Below, piece after piece: positions 36,901 to 50,723 of a DNA stretch of 64,000 nt. The notes under the pieces were generated by a model. That model worked only from the letters and a program-made list of their open reading frames with translations. It was not told the DNA's origin and did not search any database. A program made the position numbers and the translations under genes. Numbering within the stretch: position 1 is the first letter of the stretch; every line of letters starts with the position of its first letter. The DNA comes from Varroa destructor (taxonomy: Eukaryota > Arthropoda > Arachnida > Mesostigmata > Varroidae). The stretch is taken from assembly GCF_002443255.2 (NCBI RefSeq), contig NW_019211454.1, positions 14,930,243-14,994,242 on the forward strand. Direction: 5' to 3'.

Positions 36901-39900
36901 CCAAAATCGTAGCTTAACTTTACAACTATCGCCGTGTAGCGGGATAGCTTCTGTAGCATTATTATAGTGACTAGCTATGAACAGTGGTTGTAATTAGTTT
37001 GTCCTGTAACGGCCTGTATGGCGCGAGTAACTCCACTGGCGTTCAAATATGGCTACTTAACAAGCAGCTTTTAGGAAAAAAGTTCGCGTAGGACACCGAA
37101 CGTCACTGGAATACACGCCGTTACAGTCACTGGTCGTAGTTTAAACGAAGAGGATGACATGGAACAAAGAACTTTAGGAGCTGCCGTATTCGACAGTTAT
37201 GTAGATAGAATAGATTGTCTAGTACTTCGGCGAACTAAAGCAGTAAATGGTCCGTTTCAACAAGGGCTATAAAAAAAAAGTCATTTTGCAGAAATAGGTC
37301 GCCGCTGTAGAACTACAAATAGGCAAGAAGCCAAGAAAGAAAAGATAATAACGATAACGACAGTAAAAGCAACGTCAACGTCCTCAAAGTGATCGTAGTT
37401 CTGTGCAATGATCGCAAACGGTAAAAAGTAGCGGTGCGTGCTCATAGAACCATGAGGTAAGTTACTATTTCAAAAATGCAGGGTGAGGCAAGTTGCTTGA
37501 CAATTTTAGAGACTTCATATGTATATACTTGTCCTATCTCTTTTGGGGGCGTAACTGGCTACACACACAGACACACACGCACGTTTAATTTAACATCGCA
37601 GTTTATCATCACACGAGGGGTTAATGGAGGTGATTGTTTACCTGGGTTTGATGTCGCAACTCCCGTAATAGTTTACTGGTAACGTATTTCTTTGCCAAAC
37701 TTGTGGACATTAGCTAAGTCGTTTTAGGTGTGAAATTGAACGTGGACAATATTGAACGTAGAGATTAAAACAGTGATTTCAGTGGGATGTCGCAGTAGAA
37801 CCGGGTTCTGGTATTTTGCACAGTAAAGCTATTAAGAGCGCTGCAACCCTTCCCAGCGCAAGTAATGCTTCCTGTCCCTCCGCCCGCTTACATGACGGTT
37901 CAAGGGTGATCATGGCGGCAGCGCTTAATATTCGAGTCAGAGTGGTTTCCGGATAGGAAAGATAAAAGACGAGAGATGAAGTTGTCGATGACAGCGGCAA
38001 CTAGCGGCGAAAAAAAAACTAGCTAACTGAAAGGAAACGAGTTATTTTCCATTAAATTAATGAAAAAAGAAACAGAATGCAAACGACAAATTAACGACTT
38101 TGCCGCGGACGCAATCTAGATTCACACGTAAAACCTAATCGCATGCGCGAAGTCATCGATAGGGTACATCATCATGCGTAAACAAAAGATGAACAAGTTA
38201 CTGATACAATGTCGCCCGTGGCGAACAAAAACTCAATATCAGACGAAGGAAACGGGACTCAATGCAGAATGATGCTTCGCTGCTCGTAACCGCCGTGTTT
38301 CAAAACATCGCTCTGTTCAGTGTCGTTGCACGACTGCTACAGAAACGCCAACAGAAGTTAGAAATATACATTTAACTGTGACTCGTTGTGCATTAAGGAG
38401 TACTTTTTAACTATACTACGCTAAAATTAAAACTCAATTATGCTTGTTGTCGTCTGTATAAGGCCGATTCGTGTAGAGTTTGATGATTTGTCGATAGTGT
38501 ATCATCGTTTACTAACCATGAAGGACATAGATGGCGGTAACAATGTCGACCATTTCAGCGCGCGTAACGAAGCCGTCGTTGTCGATGTCGTAGAGGTCGA
38601 AGGCCCAGTTGAGCTTCTCATCGATAGAGCCCTTCGTGGTGATCGAAATGGCGCGAATGAATTCCTTGAACGTGATCACGCCATTCTTGAATCGTGTGTG
38701 AACCATACATGGCATGAATCCAGGTAGAAGCACAGGAGCAGAAAAACACGAGGCGAAAACGTAATTTTTGTTAATATAATAAAGTACACTTGGATCTTAT
38801 ATTTCTCAGGCTCATTTCACTTAAGCTATGCGTTTATAGAACTTCTGTCTTAGAATGTAAGACATCGGTGATTTTTACCGCGTAAATAACATAATATATA
38901 TATATAATGAGTGTAGTAGGAAATGCTTCTTTTTTTTATAGTACGAGTAACTACAATTCGTTTCGTATTGGCTGAAAGACAACTGTTCGAATCCATAACG
39001 GCTATAGCATAAATAACAGTTACTTTAGGCCGTACAGGCTTTCTACGTCAGTCACAGCTCCATATACTCCGTACCTGCACACGCTAAAGTGACAAGCCTT
39101 CTAGTTAACGGGCCTTGAATGCAGTAAAAGACGAATTCAATTATATAAGGGAGACCTTCCACAACTGGTGCCGATATGTGAATGGGTGCGCCGAACTAAG
39201 CTGCACAATCATACTGCCTATTTATAGAGTGCATGTAAGGGGAGTGGATAAATTCATACTTTACGCTAGGGACTCTATCAGGTACATAGGCGATTTCACG
39301 TATCTGTCTGTCACTTCAGGGGTGCAGGTTGGTTTACTGCATGTAGTCCGCATCTCTGCTGCGGAGAGATTATCGATAGTTTCATCTACGAATAGACCTA
39401 GGGGCATTTATAAACATTTTACGCAAGCTTTGACGTTGCTTTGACTTAAACTTCGAGTGGAACTTCAAGCAATTTATTATCTAAGTTGAGTTCGTACCCA
39501 GTTACATTGCGCAGAAATGAATCAGTCAAGTCCATTATTGTGCCTAAGATGACTGAATGCGTTTGGCAAGTTAACACGATTAATATAGCCGTCCACGGTA
39601 ACGTGGTTCACTCGAAAGTAATTAGGTCAATTCGCTGTTGCTATATACACGTGTTTACGTTGGCTTTTACCGGAGCGAGCGTTCGAAGGTCGTATGCTAT
39701 TCGAAAACATAATAGGAAAACATACAAAGGCGAAATAGCATATTCGACGAACGATGCGCTACGACATTTGAAAACTAACGTCGGTCAGCGAATATGATTA
39801 GTACCGGTTCACGGATCTGGAGCCAATCAAAACGATGAGACACTTCTATAACGGAATGCTATTTATGTCCTTCTATTACGAATAGTGACAGCACTTTCGA

Positions 39901-42900
39901 GAACCGATGAAGGTGAGCCGATTTTTCGCTTACTGCAAACGAACCCCTTATATACCTATGTATTTTACAGCTCACCTAGGCTGTTGCTAGAAAATGTCTC
40001 CTCTATTTAACTTTCTTTTAAAATACAAAAATCCTAGTTTGACACGAAGCAATAATTACTACTACTACTACTACTACCACAACCACTTAAGTTTGTCTCG
40101 TTCAGTAAACCACCCAAGCTCGTCGTGCCCCTTTCCTAATTCCTTCCAAAACCTGATCCAAATACACCAGCAAATACACCAAATACACCACTCGGGAAAT
40201 AAAGACCTTTTTTTTTTCTTTTTGTTGTTTTTTTTTCTGAATTACATATTTGTCGTAAATCAAAAAGACCGCGTTTGAGGAGTCAGTTGCCGGAACATCG
40301 TCGCAACAGTCGATGTCATCAAATTTTAGAAATATCCCTACATATCAAATCGGCGATATCAAGACTGACGTATAGCATTTTTTTTTTTTGAAACAGACTC
40401 CAAACATTGAAAAAAAGGCTACCAAACATCACCTGCAGAACAAACCGTGCCACAGTGTTTATTATAACGGGATTTATATGTTATGTTGCTATTGACTAGT
40501 ACTACAAAAAGATCACGAAATCAATCATCGTATTCAACAAAATCCTAGTCACCGTATCGGAGGTACACATATGCTGCCTACAAGCAATAAGGTTATACAG
40601 ACATCAATGACGCTGGCACAGTCGCGCACCCACTCCTACATACACGGGCATATGCTAATAGCAGCGCTAAGCCTGGATGAAATGAGTAGTCGAAAACCTT
40701 GAAGGCCATTGTGCCTCTAAAGCTGACCGCTACTGTGACAGTCATTGCATTTTTGATGATGGGGAAAGCAATGCCGCTTTCTTTAGCATAGCTCTCCTCC
40801 CGGCCCCGTTGTCCGGTGCGACAATGAGTAGGTACTGTTCAGCGCCAGCGGGACGGGGTGATGACTATAAAGTTTTTCGTGTCCGTTTCGAAACGGAACA
40901 CGTAAAGCCCGCTCATCTAAACATATGTACGTATTTAGGTCCGTGAAGTCGCAATCTACAGACGAGCTTTTGTCACCCTGCCATTGTAATTTTCGCTGTT
41001 GCGCTTGCGAGCGATTGTCGCTTTGTGCACTATTCGATATGACGCAGTCGGGAATACCCATGGGCCCTTTGTTCGCCATGAAAATTACACAAGCTCTGTT
41101 TCTAATTTAGCTTCAATGACTGTTATAGTAGCGCAAGAACCCGAGTTCCTCGTAGCCGAAACTGGCAACGGGACCTAATTAGCCGAATGGTTTACTCTAA
41201 TCATTTAAGTGCCATGAACAAATATTACGTTACTGCAATGGACTAATCTTTTTTAGCTATATTTGCAGCGGGTCTCGTCTCTACTCCCGCGGCGTCGCTT
41301 TCTTGCGTTAGATACAAACGCCCTACCCACGGCTTCGGAAATGCAGTCTAAGCTGTATTTTTATGTATTGCTTGTCCTGAAGTTCTTCGTCCCTCGTTGG
41401 AGCACTGCCAGTTTTTCCTGTCAGTTTCCCTTTCATTCCTTCTATCTACTAGGCAAACGCGCTCTTTATCCTGTCGCTTCCCGAAGCTCGCTGCGGCGAT
41501 TTCCGTAGTCATCCATCGACTGCGACAGACGCCGCAGTACAGGCTCGTCTCTATATCATCATAGCTATATGCTTTGCCTGTACTGCATGGAGGGGACCAT
41601 GTACAACATGATTTAGCGTAGTCTGACATAGGGCGGCTGAAGGACAAGGACGACCTTACAGTGTCCAAGCATCACTTGTAAACTCTGACCATTTCCTGTG
41701 GCCTGGCAGGCCTTATAAATATTTCCTTACATATATCATAAAAACGACTTGTCACGAACTGACACGCCTAGGTAGATACTAGATATGTAGTCGCAGGTAT
41801 ATAATAGATATATAGTCGCAGGTATATAATAGATATATAGTCGTAGGTATATAATGTATAACGTGATGCAATCGAACGTCCGGGAAGACATTGCTGCATC
41901 GGCTGCTATGGATTAACATTTCGCAACAAATAGCTTTATCGAGGTGGCAATGAGCTGATATTTAGATGAGGTGTGCATCTTTTGTGCTCCTTTCACGAAC
42001 ATGTATTACAATCCATCTCCTTGTTTTTCTGCAACCTGCATCAATGGCACCTTATGACGTATATATGTGATTTACTATATTTATAGAAGTGTTCACACGT
42101 GGTAGGAATATCGTTATTTGCTAAGCTAAAGAATATATACCAATGAATTTTACTACCAGATCGATTGAGGCACAATCGTGTGCTTGTTGTGTCGTATTCA
42201 ATCCATTGTTCGCTCTTTCGATTTGCGCTTCACCGACTGTAGGCCGTAGTAGATGTATTGGACGAGGTAGGCTGCCTGCAGGCCCGCTCGTAGGTAACGT
42301 CTGTTTCGCAAACGTTATTCAGTATGACTAAAAGAAAATTATACGTCTTTACAATAACATTGTACCTGTAGCGTAGCGTCCTTTAAAAATTATTTTTTTA
42401 GATACTGACATCGCTCATTATATTTGTTGTATAAGTTACTATACTAGTTTTCGCTTAGATTACAATTATATGATGACAATATAACGAGAACGTATTTAAA
42501 ACAGTACCTGTCGACAAAACACCATTGATATCGTTAAACAGATTGTCTACCTCACTGATTGGTTACCTAGCTGTTGTTTCATACGAGGTCACTTCCAATT
42601 CAGGTCGGCTCCTCGCTGACCTCTCAATAGCATACCGTTTTACATAATTTATTAACTGATTAGCCGTTGGATAGTCGTTTTCAGAATTTCACTATTCGTC
42701 CTTAATTCGTCATTATACTCTCAACGGATAAGGGTTACCAGGCACGCCACGCCTTTCATAAGCCTTGATCAACAAGCCCCAGAGTTCGAAAGGTACCCGT
42801 TCGACCCTGCATTCTAACTTTCTGGGAGCCCGACTTTTTGTCCGCTCAGCAATCCTGCTGTTGACTTCAAATGATTCCTATATCATTAATAGACGCGATC

Positions 42901-45890
42901 CGTCTGAGCAAACCTTCACGGACCCAGTCAAGCCGAGAAAAGGTCCAGTTGGACTGATCGAGGCTATGGAGGAATCCTTATATACGACGGACGCCCTTCT
43001 GGCCGGTTTCCATCTTCATTTTCAAATATAGTACACTATCAAAGTCTTGGTGGTATTAGACGTCGATCGGCGGCGGGGGTTGTCGATACAAGTTTGACGC
43101 TTGGCAGATTTGGGTAACGCTCATTCCGAAATGAACTGAGAACGGACGGATCTGTAGGTATCAGTGCAACTTGTCGAGCCTCGTGTAGCATAAAAACACA
43201 GTATGATTTTCATGTATGTGTGTCCGTGTGCATAATATATAATTGAAACAAAAAATAATTTGTTCAACTAGCGGATTCTACTCATTTCCATGAAGGTCTG
43301 CTAATAGGTTTACAGACCAAATCGATAACATAAACATATACATTCAACTATAAACCCTAACTTAACTGTTGCCGTGTTTGGTAATCAACGAGATAAGGCT
43401 AATTAATTCAAATGCTAAGATAGCCCGCATCGTTTGTATTTGGTTCTATCAACTGCCAGCGTATTCTCCTTACGGTAGATGAGTAGTGTATCCGATTCCT
43501 CAATAAATATATAGAAACAGAAGTTAACGCCGATCTCTAGAACAGATCCGTTTTGATAATGGCAAAAGGGAGAATTTATCGAGTGCGAAGGTGGGAACAT
43601 AGGTTAAAGAGCTAAAACTTCATAAAGAGAAAAAAGTAGTGAAACCTAGGCGGGGATGGATTTCATGTGGATAAAGAACTAAATAACTATAACCAAGCCA
43701 TCCCTGCAATGTAGTTATTTTCGTGTTATTCATAAAGCAATGCTGAAAACATTTCGGAAATTCCCAGATCTCGGATATTTAAACGAACTTTTATGATATA
43801 GAAGTTAGGTCAGGTCAGTTCCAAGTTAACAAAATAACGTGGATTTTCGTAAGTGGTAAGGCGTAAATCCACCAATCAGTTCGGCTGTAGCTTCAAATGA
43901 GGATCCACGGAGGTCTTTCGTCGACCGTTAATAGTTTTCCTAATCACCCTGTACGCTGTAATTAATCAACATAACGCTGACTTGTAATGGACGGTACTGG
44001 GTCTTACGAAAACTTGCAAATGGCTACAAACTATACGTTTTATTTATTTAATTTGGCTCCGTTACTTATGCATATTTTAGTTTGTTGGCCGTAGTCGATA
44101 TACAACAAAAGGCTAGAGTGGGTGGCTAATTAAATATGATACAGTTACCCACTAATTGAATGTATTTATCGCAAAGCGTATTCGTTCTATTGAAATCTAA
44201 GGCGCGAAAGATAGCTTCGCTCTCAAAACTATGGCGGCATTCCGTGTCCAGCCTTACAAAAACATAAACCTGTATATACTATATTAATACATGTTTGTAT
44301 AATTAGCTTGCTTAATTTTAGAAGTACCAAACTTGAAAGCGGCCAACATGCGTTGGCAAATTTTATTCTATTGTACCTTGGGACACGCAAAACAATTTGA
44401 GAACTCTTGTTTACTCTAAGCTTAGTTTTGTCCCTCTTCATTTGGTCATCCATAGGTCATCGGATTCGAAGTTAAACGTAATCAGAAAAAAGTTTGCTGC
44501 TACTATAGAGCAAATTTGGCTTCCAGTCCTTATTTTGTAAGCCTCCTGCGCCCTGCGATGGGCAAAATGCAATCAAAAACAGATTAAACAGGCATAACGA
44601 TTACTATTTTCAGATTGCAGTAACAAATGAGATAACAGTAACAATTCTGTTCACTACTAATATTGAAATAAGGCATCAATGAAAGCACCTGCACTGCGCT
44701 ACTTTCCGCCATTGAGCTTCAGCGTGAGCCCGCCAACCCCTTATTGGTGACGAGAACATTTGGCGGTAATCACACCATCAATCCAAAAAAACTACATCAG
44801 CAACAAAATGACAATCCCAGCAACTGCCTGATCTAGATAAACCTTTCTCGAGGCTTATGCACAAAGCCAATGCGTTCCTAATACTTTGCCTTCGTTAAAC
44901 ATCCCCCTTGTATTTCGTTCTATCTTTGCAAGTAAATGTATGGCACACATGAGTGTTTTGCCGAGAGCGGAATGGAATACCACTGAATGGTAGAAGTTTG
45001 GAAGCAATGCGCGATATATAGCAATATCTGATACTAGGGTGCATTAACTACTAGTCGAAAGCAGTAGGAACTAAAGGAGTAGGTAGACCGAGCACTGATC
45101 TCTTCGGAGGCAAAATTAAATAAAATCAGAAGGCGAGAAGAGTTCGCTAGCATAATCTGCCTATGGATGAAGTGAATCGAGCTGGCCAAACATGGGGAAA
45201 ACGAAAGCATTTTATACGTGCGTAGCTATTGCGAGCTTATGATCTCTTCTTTGCTGTGTGCAATATACGAAAATTTGTGATCGTTCAGATTAAAAAAAAT
45301 TAAATCGGAACGGTATTTGTGGGTGGATGAAACTGAAGATACACAGCTGACCTTGTGAGTGATCAAATTGACGGCTACACTCAACTTACAGCGGGGAAAA
45401 AATTAAGTTTTAAGTATTTTGGGTAAAAGCTAACGTCATTTTGAATTTGTCGCCCGAACTGTCACGTGGCGAAGCATAAAGACTGGTTCTGTCTGATAGC
45501 AATATGTAAAAGTTAATCGACGCAAATGTCGATATGACGCATCGTCACCTTTGAATTGGACTTTGAAATGCATATACGCTAAAAGTAACACGTTTTTGAG
45601 AACGGTAGCTCATAAACAAGCAGTCAGTTTTCTACGGTGAATTTGGAAATTATCAAAAACACTTGTCTCGATAGTTTATAACTGGGTAAATAAAAAACAA
45701 AGTTGTTACAGTTCCTCGAGTCTGAGATGTGGGCTGGCGGCTGTAACTTACTTTATCCTCGTCGAACACGTTAAAGATATAATCGACGAATTTCGTTTGA
45801 TCGCCCGGGGGGAAAAATTGGCCGTAGAGTTTGGCGAATTCGTCTTTCGTCATCTCACCATTTGGACAGTCTTTTACGAACTCCGTATAC
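33769..45890 (-). CDS. Neuronal calcium sensor (frequenin/NCS family), last 3 coding exons, 5' partial
   Basis: NCS proteins are small N-myristoylated EF-hand Ca2+ sensors that act at membranes on kinases, channels and receptors, mainly in neurons. The three exons join in phase to 154 residues plus stop; with the missing N-terminus (about 35 residues) this gives the usual length of about 190. Visible: degenerate EF1 with the family's [10 protein letters not shown]2 loop [12 protein letters not shown] (residues 43-54, split by an intron); [18 protein letters not shown]3 loop [12 protein letters not shown] (79-90); EF4 loop [12 protein letters not shown] (123-134); [13 protein letters not shown]; end SQYE. 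EF2 and EF3 have full Ca2+ ligands. EF4 has Ala for the usual Gly at loop position 6. Pattern is closest to frequenin/NCS-1 and arthropod NCS-2 rather than KChIP or recoverin. The exact paralogue is undecided, so no symbol is given. Confidence 0.9.
35109..35129. repeat. Short tandem repeat TTCCTAGCAC x2
   Basis: Two copies of TTCCTAGCAC separated by one G, followed by a diverged TAGTTCC remnant. Confidence 0.75.
35173..35200. repeat. Perfect 12-bp inverted repeat, 4-base loop
   Basis: AGAAACATGTTC and its exact reverse complement flank TCTC. Intronic and of unknown role. Confidence 0.85.
38517..38685 (-). CDS. Calcium sensor middle coding exon (EF2 end, EF3)
   Basis: Minus-strand acceptor ATTCAAG, donor GTTAGT. 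Starts phase 0 at the fifth position of the EF2 loop and ends one base into a Gly codon, matching both neighbours. It encodes [33 protein letters not shown], the EF3 loop and [13 protein letters not shown], very close to the NCS consensus RALSVTSRGTLDEKL...DIVDAIYQMVG. The acceptor has a weak pyrimidine tract but is the only one giving a correct EF2 loop. Confidence 0.95.
40057..40077. repeat. (ACT)n trinucleotide tract
   Basis: About seven ACT units in the long intron, giving a false Tyr run in one frame. Confidence 0.85.
41781..41855. repeat. 25-bp tandem minisatellite, 3 copies
   Basis: Three head-to-tail copies of a unit beginning AGATAT(G/A)TAGTCG and ending GGTATATAAT (41781-41805, 41806-41830, 41831-41855), differing by one or two bases each. 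Confidence 0.93.
45752..45890 (-). CDS. Calcium sensor first recognised coding exon (EF1, EF2 start)
   Basis: Minus-strand acceptor CTATTTTCAG and strong donor GTAAGT. The first base completes a split codon, most likely the conserved Trp (TG|G) of the QQWYKGF motif. It encodes [39 protein letters not shown] and NVFDEDK, matching NCS-1 WYKGFIKDCPSG...[22 protein letters not shown]. The upstream exon carrying the myristoylation site was not located. Confidence 0.95.
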
Positions 45891-48800
45891 CTGAAAATAG
45901 GGGGAGAAAAACGTGCAAGTGAGAAAATAAGCATAACTTACCTTCAGCTATTTGCTGTGTAAAAAATGATATAATACATTTGAATAGTCTTTTTTGTTTA
46001 CGAAAATGCCCATTATTATAAATTTACATGGCTTTTAACTAGAAGTAATTTTCGCAATTTACAATCTCAAAAACCTTTTTAGTAACATCAATGACTACCC
46101 AACCTATGAAACTCCGTTTATATACATACTTGTTATGATTTGTGAACTTTGTCTTACCAAATTCATTTGAAGTAGAAACAGCTGAAAAGTTCAATGGATC
46201 CAATGTGTAGGGGTCTCCAGTGCAAACGATACTATGCCCATGGCAACAATGAACGAAAATACGGTAAGTCAAATACAATGGACATTAGAACAGAATGTGA
46301 ATCAATAGACATGCCATTTATATCAAACAAGACGTGATCGACACCGTAATGAACAGGTGGCGCACTAGAGCGGGGGTTAGCATTCGATCATTCATCAGGA
46401 GGCCATTTTAATTCACCTATGATTGCGATAAGAGGGATGCCGATAAGGCGAGACCACAAAACGGGTATCGCATCTATTGCGATATATGATAATAGGATTG
46501 ACGTAAGCGGGGTAAGTAAGAAGTCTGCTGTAGGTGCTACAGACGTAAGAAGAATCTGCTTTAACTATAAAGTGATACGATTATTAACTTAATTTAATCA
46601 ATATTCCCTGTTCGCCAACTTAGTGCTCCTGATAAACAATTGACGAAATTTCTTGTAGGCCAGGTGCATTTTTTTGTTATTTATTGTGGCTTAGGCACCT
46701 GAACTGAGTTTATTTTTATTCCTGTCTCTTCAATAATACTTTACACAGGATGAAGAATCTAAATCAATTTTATTTGGAAGACTGTATTTGAACTAAAAAA
46801 ACAGCTCGGCGAACTTTTTTCGTTTACTAGAAGCATCATTCCCGGCAATTATGGCTATTTATTATAGCTTATTATTCACGGTTACTATATCTTCAGTTTA
46901 GGACCTAAGCAACTTATTAGCCATTTCCAATATATTCCTCCTTTAATTTAATAATAGCGGTGCATTAAGCGGTATTTGTAGGCGTATCTCCGTTGAAAAG
47001 TCGCTCAAATAAGTTATACACAAAAGGAGTCTAACGAAATCAAATTTTAAGCAGATAGCAGACCGAATAGTTCAAAATAGCCAATAAATACAAAAGGCGC
47101 AAATAGTCTTAAAAAGACTAACCACTGGAGCTTAGCCCGACTACTTGATTTTTTAATTATTATTATTATTCTGTTTTCTTTATTATTCTCCTGTTAATAT
47201 TCTCCTTCTCAAAACGGTCGTTAGTCTCTGTATCAGAAATTTAGATATAATGAAAATGGCTTTTCCAACCATTTTACGTGATTTTAAGCCTTGTAAATTT
47301 AAATACTATTGAGAAACTTCCAGTTTGCCTTATGGAAAACTTTCCCATATTTTTCGCAAGTCGCAAGGACAGTGTGGCTTTAACGTGAACTATTTATTTG
47401 GGGAAAAAAGCCAGTTTTTGATCTTGATAACACGTTGCCCAGCGCGAAGCGCTTGGATCATAGCTTGTGAAATTACGCTTTTTTTCCCCACTGTGAGGAG
47501 TTTGTTGTCTGGCTTTAGAAGTAACTGATTTTTATCTGGTAGCGAACAAACACGTGCTTGTTAGGATAAACAATGCGCCAAGTGTTACCCCAGTTTGAAC
47601 ACATCAGTGGAAGTTGGTAAATTGTAGCTAACACGATACTTGACCTTACCGCATTTTATATGGGAGCAGGCTATATATGGCAAATATGCGCTGATATTTA
47701 TTAATTTCGTTCAATATTATGCTGCAAGGAATTACAATCCATGTTAAGCATAAAAACATGGAAGTCATTTTAGCCCATTATGGGGTCGGTGGTAGCGGCC
47801 TTTATTGCACCCATTACGTTAACAATCGGAATGGTACGATCGTCAGCAAAATCACCTAAATGCTTTCTCCGATACGAGCAGCTTCCTTAGGATAAAAATG
47901 TGTGGGGTGGTAAAAATCTTGAGGTTGAATTCCTCGGTGTCAGTGCCCTTATGTCAGAACCTTAGTTGCGCAGACCGGTGTAGGTAGATACAAGATAAAT
48001 CCACAACGTATTTTCAACCTTCCCTTAGCACAGGTAGTCTTAGCTGTGTAGCATATGTTCGTAAGTCCTCTGTCACAGTTGCTGCTGAGGCTGGCAGTAG
48101 TATAATCTATCGAGTGGAGGCCAATCGGACGTATCTGCCTTATGTCTATTCGTGAGTGCCCTCCCACGGGAGCCTCTTTTATTCAGCTATCCTGATATTT
48201 ATGCACATATAGTAGCTATTGAATGTAAGAAATCTCACTCGATTTTGTCGTTTCTTGTTGAAAGCCGTCTCTTCGACTCGTTATGCTTCTTCTTGGCGAA
48301 TCAGAAGGATTACACGTAAAAAGTCATACTACCTACTCCTCTCACGTGGAAGTTGTCGTGGTGCAACAACTATTATTATTTCCATTCTTTGTTTCAAACG
48401 CTTTCAAACCACTTAACAGAATCAGCTACGCAGGCAACTGCCGCGACAACTGTCATAATCCTAGCTGATCGTTTAATGGGACATTCATTTTCTGGGGGCT
48501 TGTCCCTTTTACAACGGGCAATATTAGGCCTGTGTATCAACGACGACGTCTGGGTGCTTACAGGAGAATGGATATCTAACGCAAACAGATCGAAGAGAAG
48601 CTACAAAGCCAGTGCTCTTTGGGGAGAGCCCCATCCGATTCTAAATTCATGACTAAGTACATATACATATGCTCAGCATCTGTACCTTGAGGAAGGCAAC
48701 TGGAGAAACGAAAAGTGCATTAAAAAAATTATCAGATTCAACACTTCATAGGTCAATAATATTAAATCAAACTCATCTTTTTTCGTCATACCCGCGTCTT

Positions 48801-50723
48801 CTGTTCTGCTATTTGATTAACTGTAGTTTTTCGACCGCCACCAGTATCACCGTCAACAGTCTTGTTTTCCGGACACAGTCAATTCTGCACCTGTGTATCA
48901 GCTAGTCTGCGGTCGCGGCAAAGAACTCAGCTGATTCAGGTAAACACAAATGTTTATCAAGGTTCATTCGTTCACCCTCAGTGGACCGAGAAACATCATT
49001 CCAATCCATTCATTGTGGCTGGCGGGCAGGATTCAGCCAACGTGAACGAAAGCCTTATATTTTAGTAACGTTGACGAACGCCACGCTGATGTGCTGCTTA
49101 GAAAAAGAGGTGGCGGATTAAATTAAAGCCAGTACCCACAATGTTTCACCTTCCACGGATCCTTCTACTTATATATCAATATCTATTTATTCGCCTGGAA
49201 ATAGATGTTCTAATAATGACCATGTTTATGTCAATAATGTTGGCAGACACCGCCAAAGCTCGGCGACCTTCAGGTCTTTCTCCAATAACCGTTTTTTCTA
49301 TTTTCTATTCTAGTAGCAATATTGTAGATTACAAAAATCCATAGAGTTAAGCTAAGGTTCCAGTCATAACTTTGATGTTTTTCAAATGTTAATGCGAATG
49401 AATGGAAAAATAAACGCGATTTGAGTGGAATGCCAAAATCGTTATTGCTACTGCTATTGCCGTTGTTGGTGCCGCTGTGAGCGCTCGTTAAGATGTTATC
49501 GATCCGTGCATTGAATGTCGCTGGCTGGAAGTATCCGGCTAAATTGATAATATGCTTTTCTAGTGGATCTCGCCTGCCAGCCTCGTCCCTCACAAGTCTT
49601 CACTGTCTATTTATTACGGGGCATCGAGACCCGCCACCGTGTTCCATCCAACCAGCCAATTCCGCTGATACAGTACTGAAGCAGACCCCAACATCCACGC
49701 TGTCAAGCCCACTAAATTACTCGCATTCATTTTTGTGTCTAATTTAAACAAACTGATCTCTATTCGAAACGTTAGGCCGAGAGCTGGCCTAGCTTCTAAA
49801 CATGGTCGCACCGGGTCCCTAGCCAACACCAGAAGTGAATTTGCTTTTGCCAAATTGCCATCCCTACAGCTGTAATCTGGTGCGTTAAAATAAACCTTTA
49901 CCGCTATTGTCATTATCGTACAATCAGTCCGGCACTCGACGTATGTCCTCGGTAATTTTGCCATATCCAAACAGAGTTCCTTTCCCCTTTTTTCCCCTAC
50001 CGGTTCCACTATGACGGCCCTTTGTACGCCCTTTTATAGTCATTTTTATAAATGTGACAATAGCATAACTGGTTGCGGACGTAGCTGATACTCATGGCAC
50101 AGAAACGAATCCATCTTTGATGTGCTTATACGATCGGTACATAGATTTAAACCAGTTAAGTATGTATTTCGATCTTCTATAGTAGAATATTTGGGGGGTA
50201 TTGCTACATATAATTAAAATGCATGCGAGCTCTAGTGAACGTTGTGTAACAGGACCTATTGCCCTAACCGTTAGTGCTGCGTTACATAGGAGGTAAGGTG
50301 AGGTATAGCAGCGTTGACCAGCTGCTACGCAAAAAAATTAATAGTTCATGTTGTTGGTCACTACCACCTTCAATGACGTTATTAGCGGCAAGGACAGCAC
50401 TTTCACTGCCTGCGTCGACCAGCAGTGCCCAATCTGCGGCCTCAGTCTCAGTTTCCTGCATACTCGTCCGTTTACTTCGTTTGTTCTGGCCTACTCGAGG
50501 GAAGGAGGTCGTTTCATGTGAGGTAGCCAAACGACCCATCCCCCTGAGCGTCTCAGCTTCCAGGAGAGCCCGGTTGTCGAAGAGAACAAGTAATTCTGTG
50601 CGCTTGATCCCTGACCTCCCGGCCGGCAACCTAAGAACACCAACCTTCAGCCGTCGCCACGAGCCCCGCTTCCAGCTCCATCGGCCTGATCTCCTGTAAG
50701 TCGCTCTTTATCCTTTCTTTCTT

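Larger units (their letters stand above)
33927..38516 (-). other. Calcium sensor intron (4.6 kb)
   Basis: GTTAGT donor and TTAG acceptor on the minus strand. AT-rich with no supportable nested gene. It contains a perfect 12-bp inverted repeat (35173-35200) and a short tandem repeat (35109-35129). Confidence 0.8.
38686..45751 (-). other. Calcium sensor intron (7.1 kb)
   Basis: GTAAGT donor and CAAG acceptor on the minus strand. AT-rich. Frames at 39115-39797 and 42765-43031 lack recognisable domains. Contains a (ACT)n tract, AAATACACC repeats near 40160-40191, and a 25-bp tandem repeat at 41781-41855. Confidence 0.8.

Noticed and set aside
38990..39005. GTTCGAATCC, resembling a tRNA B box
   Set aside because: The flanking bases do not form a T stem, and no A box or acceptor stem is present.
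39115..39797. Two successive frames of 109 and 103 codons in the NCS intron
   Set aside because: No recognisable motif, no matching splice sites, and no similarity to reverse transcriptases, transposases or other families.
47110..47160. Minus-strand CAGTG|GTTAGT, matching the phase needed upstream of the first NCS exon
   Set aside because: The in-frame upstream residues (Ile run, then KKSSSRAKLQ) come from an ATT repeat and lack any NCS pattern or Met-Gly start.
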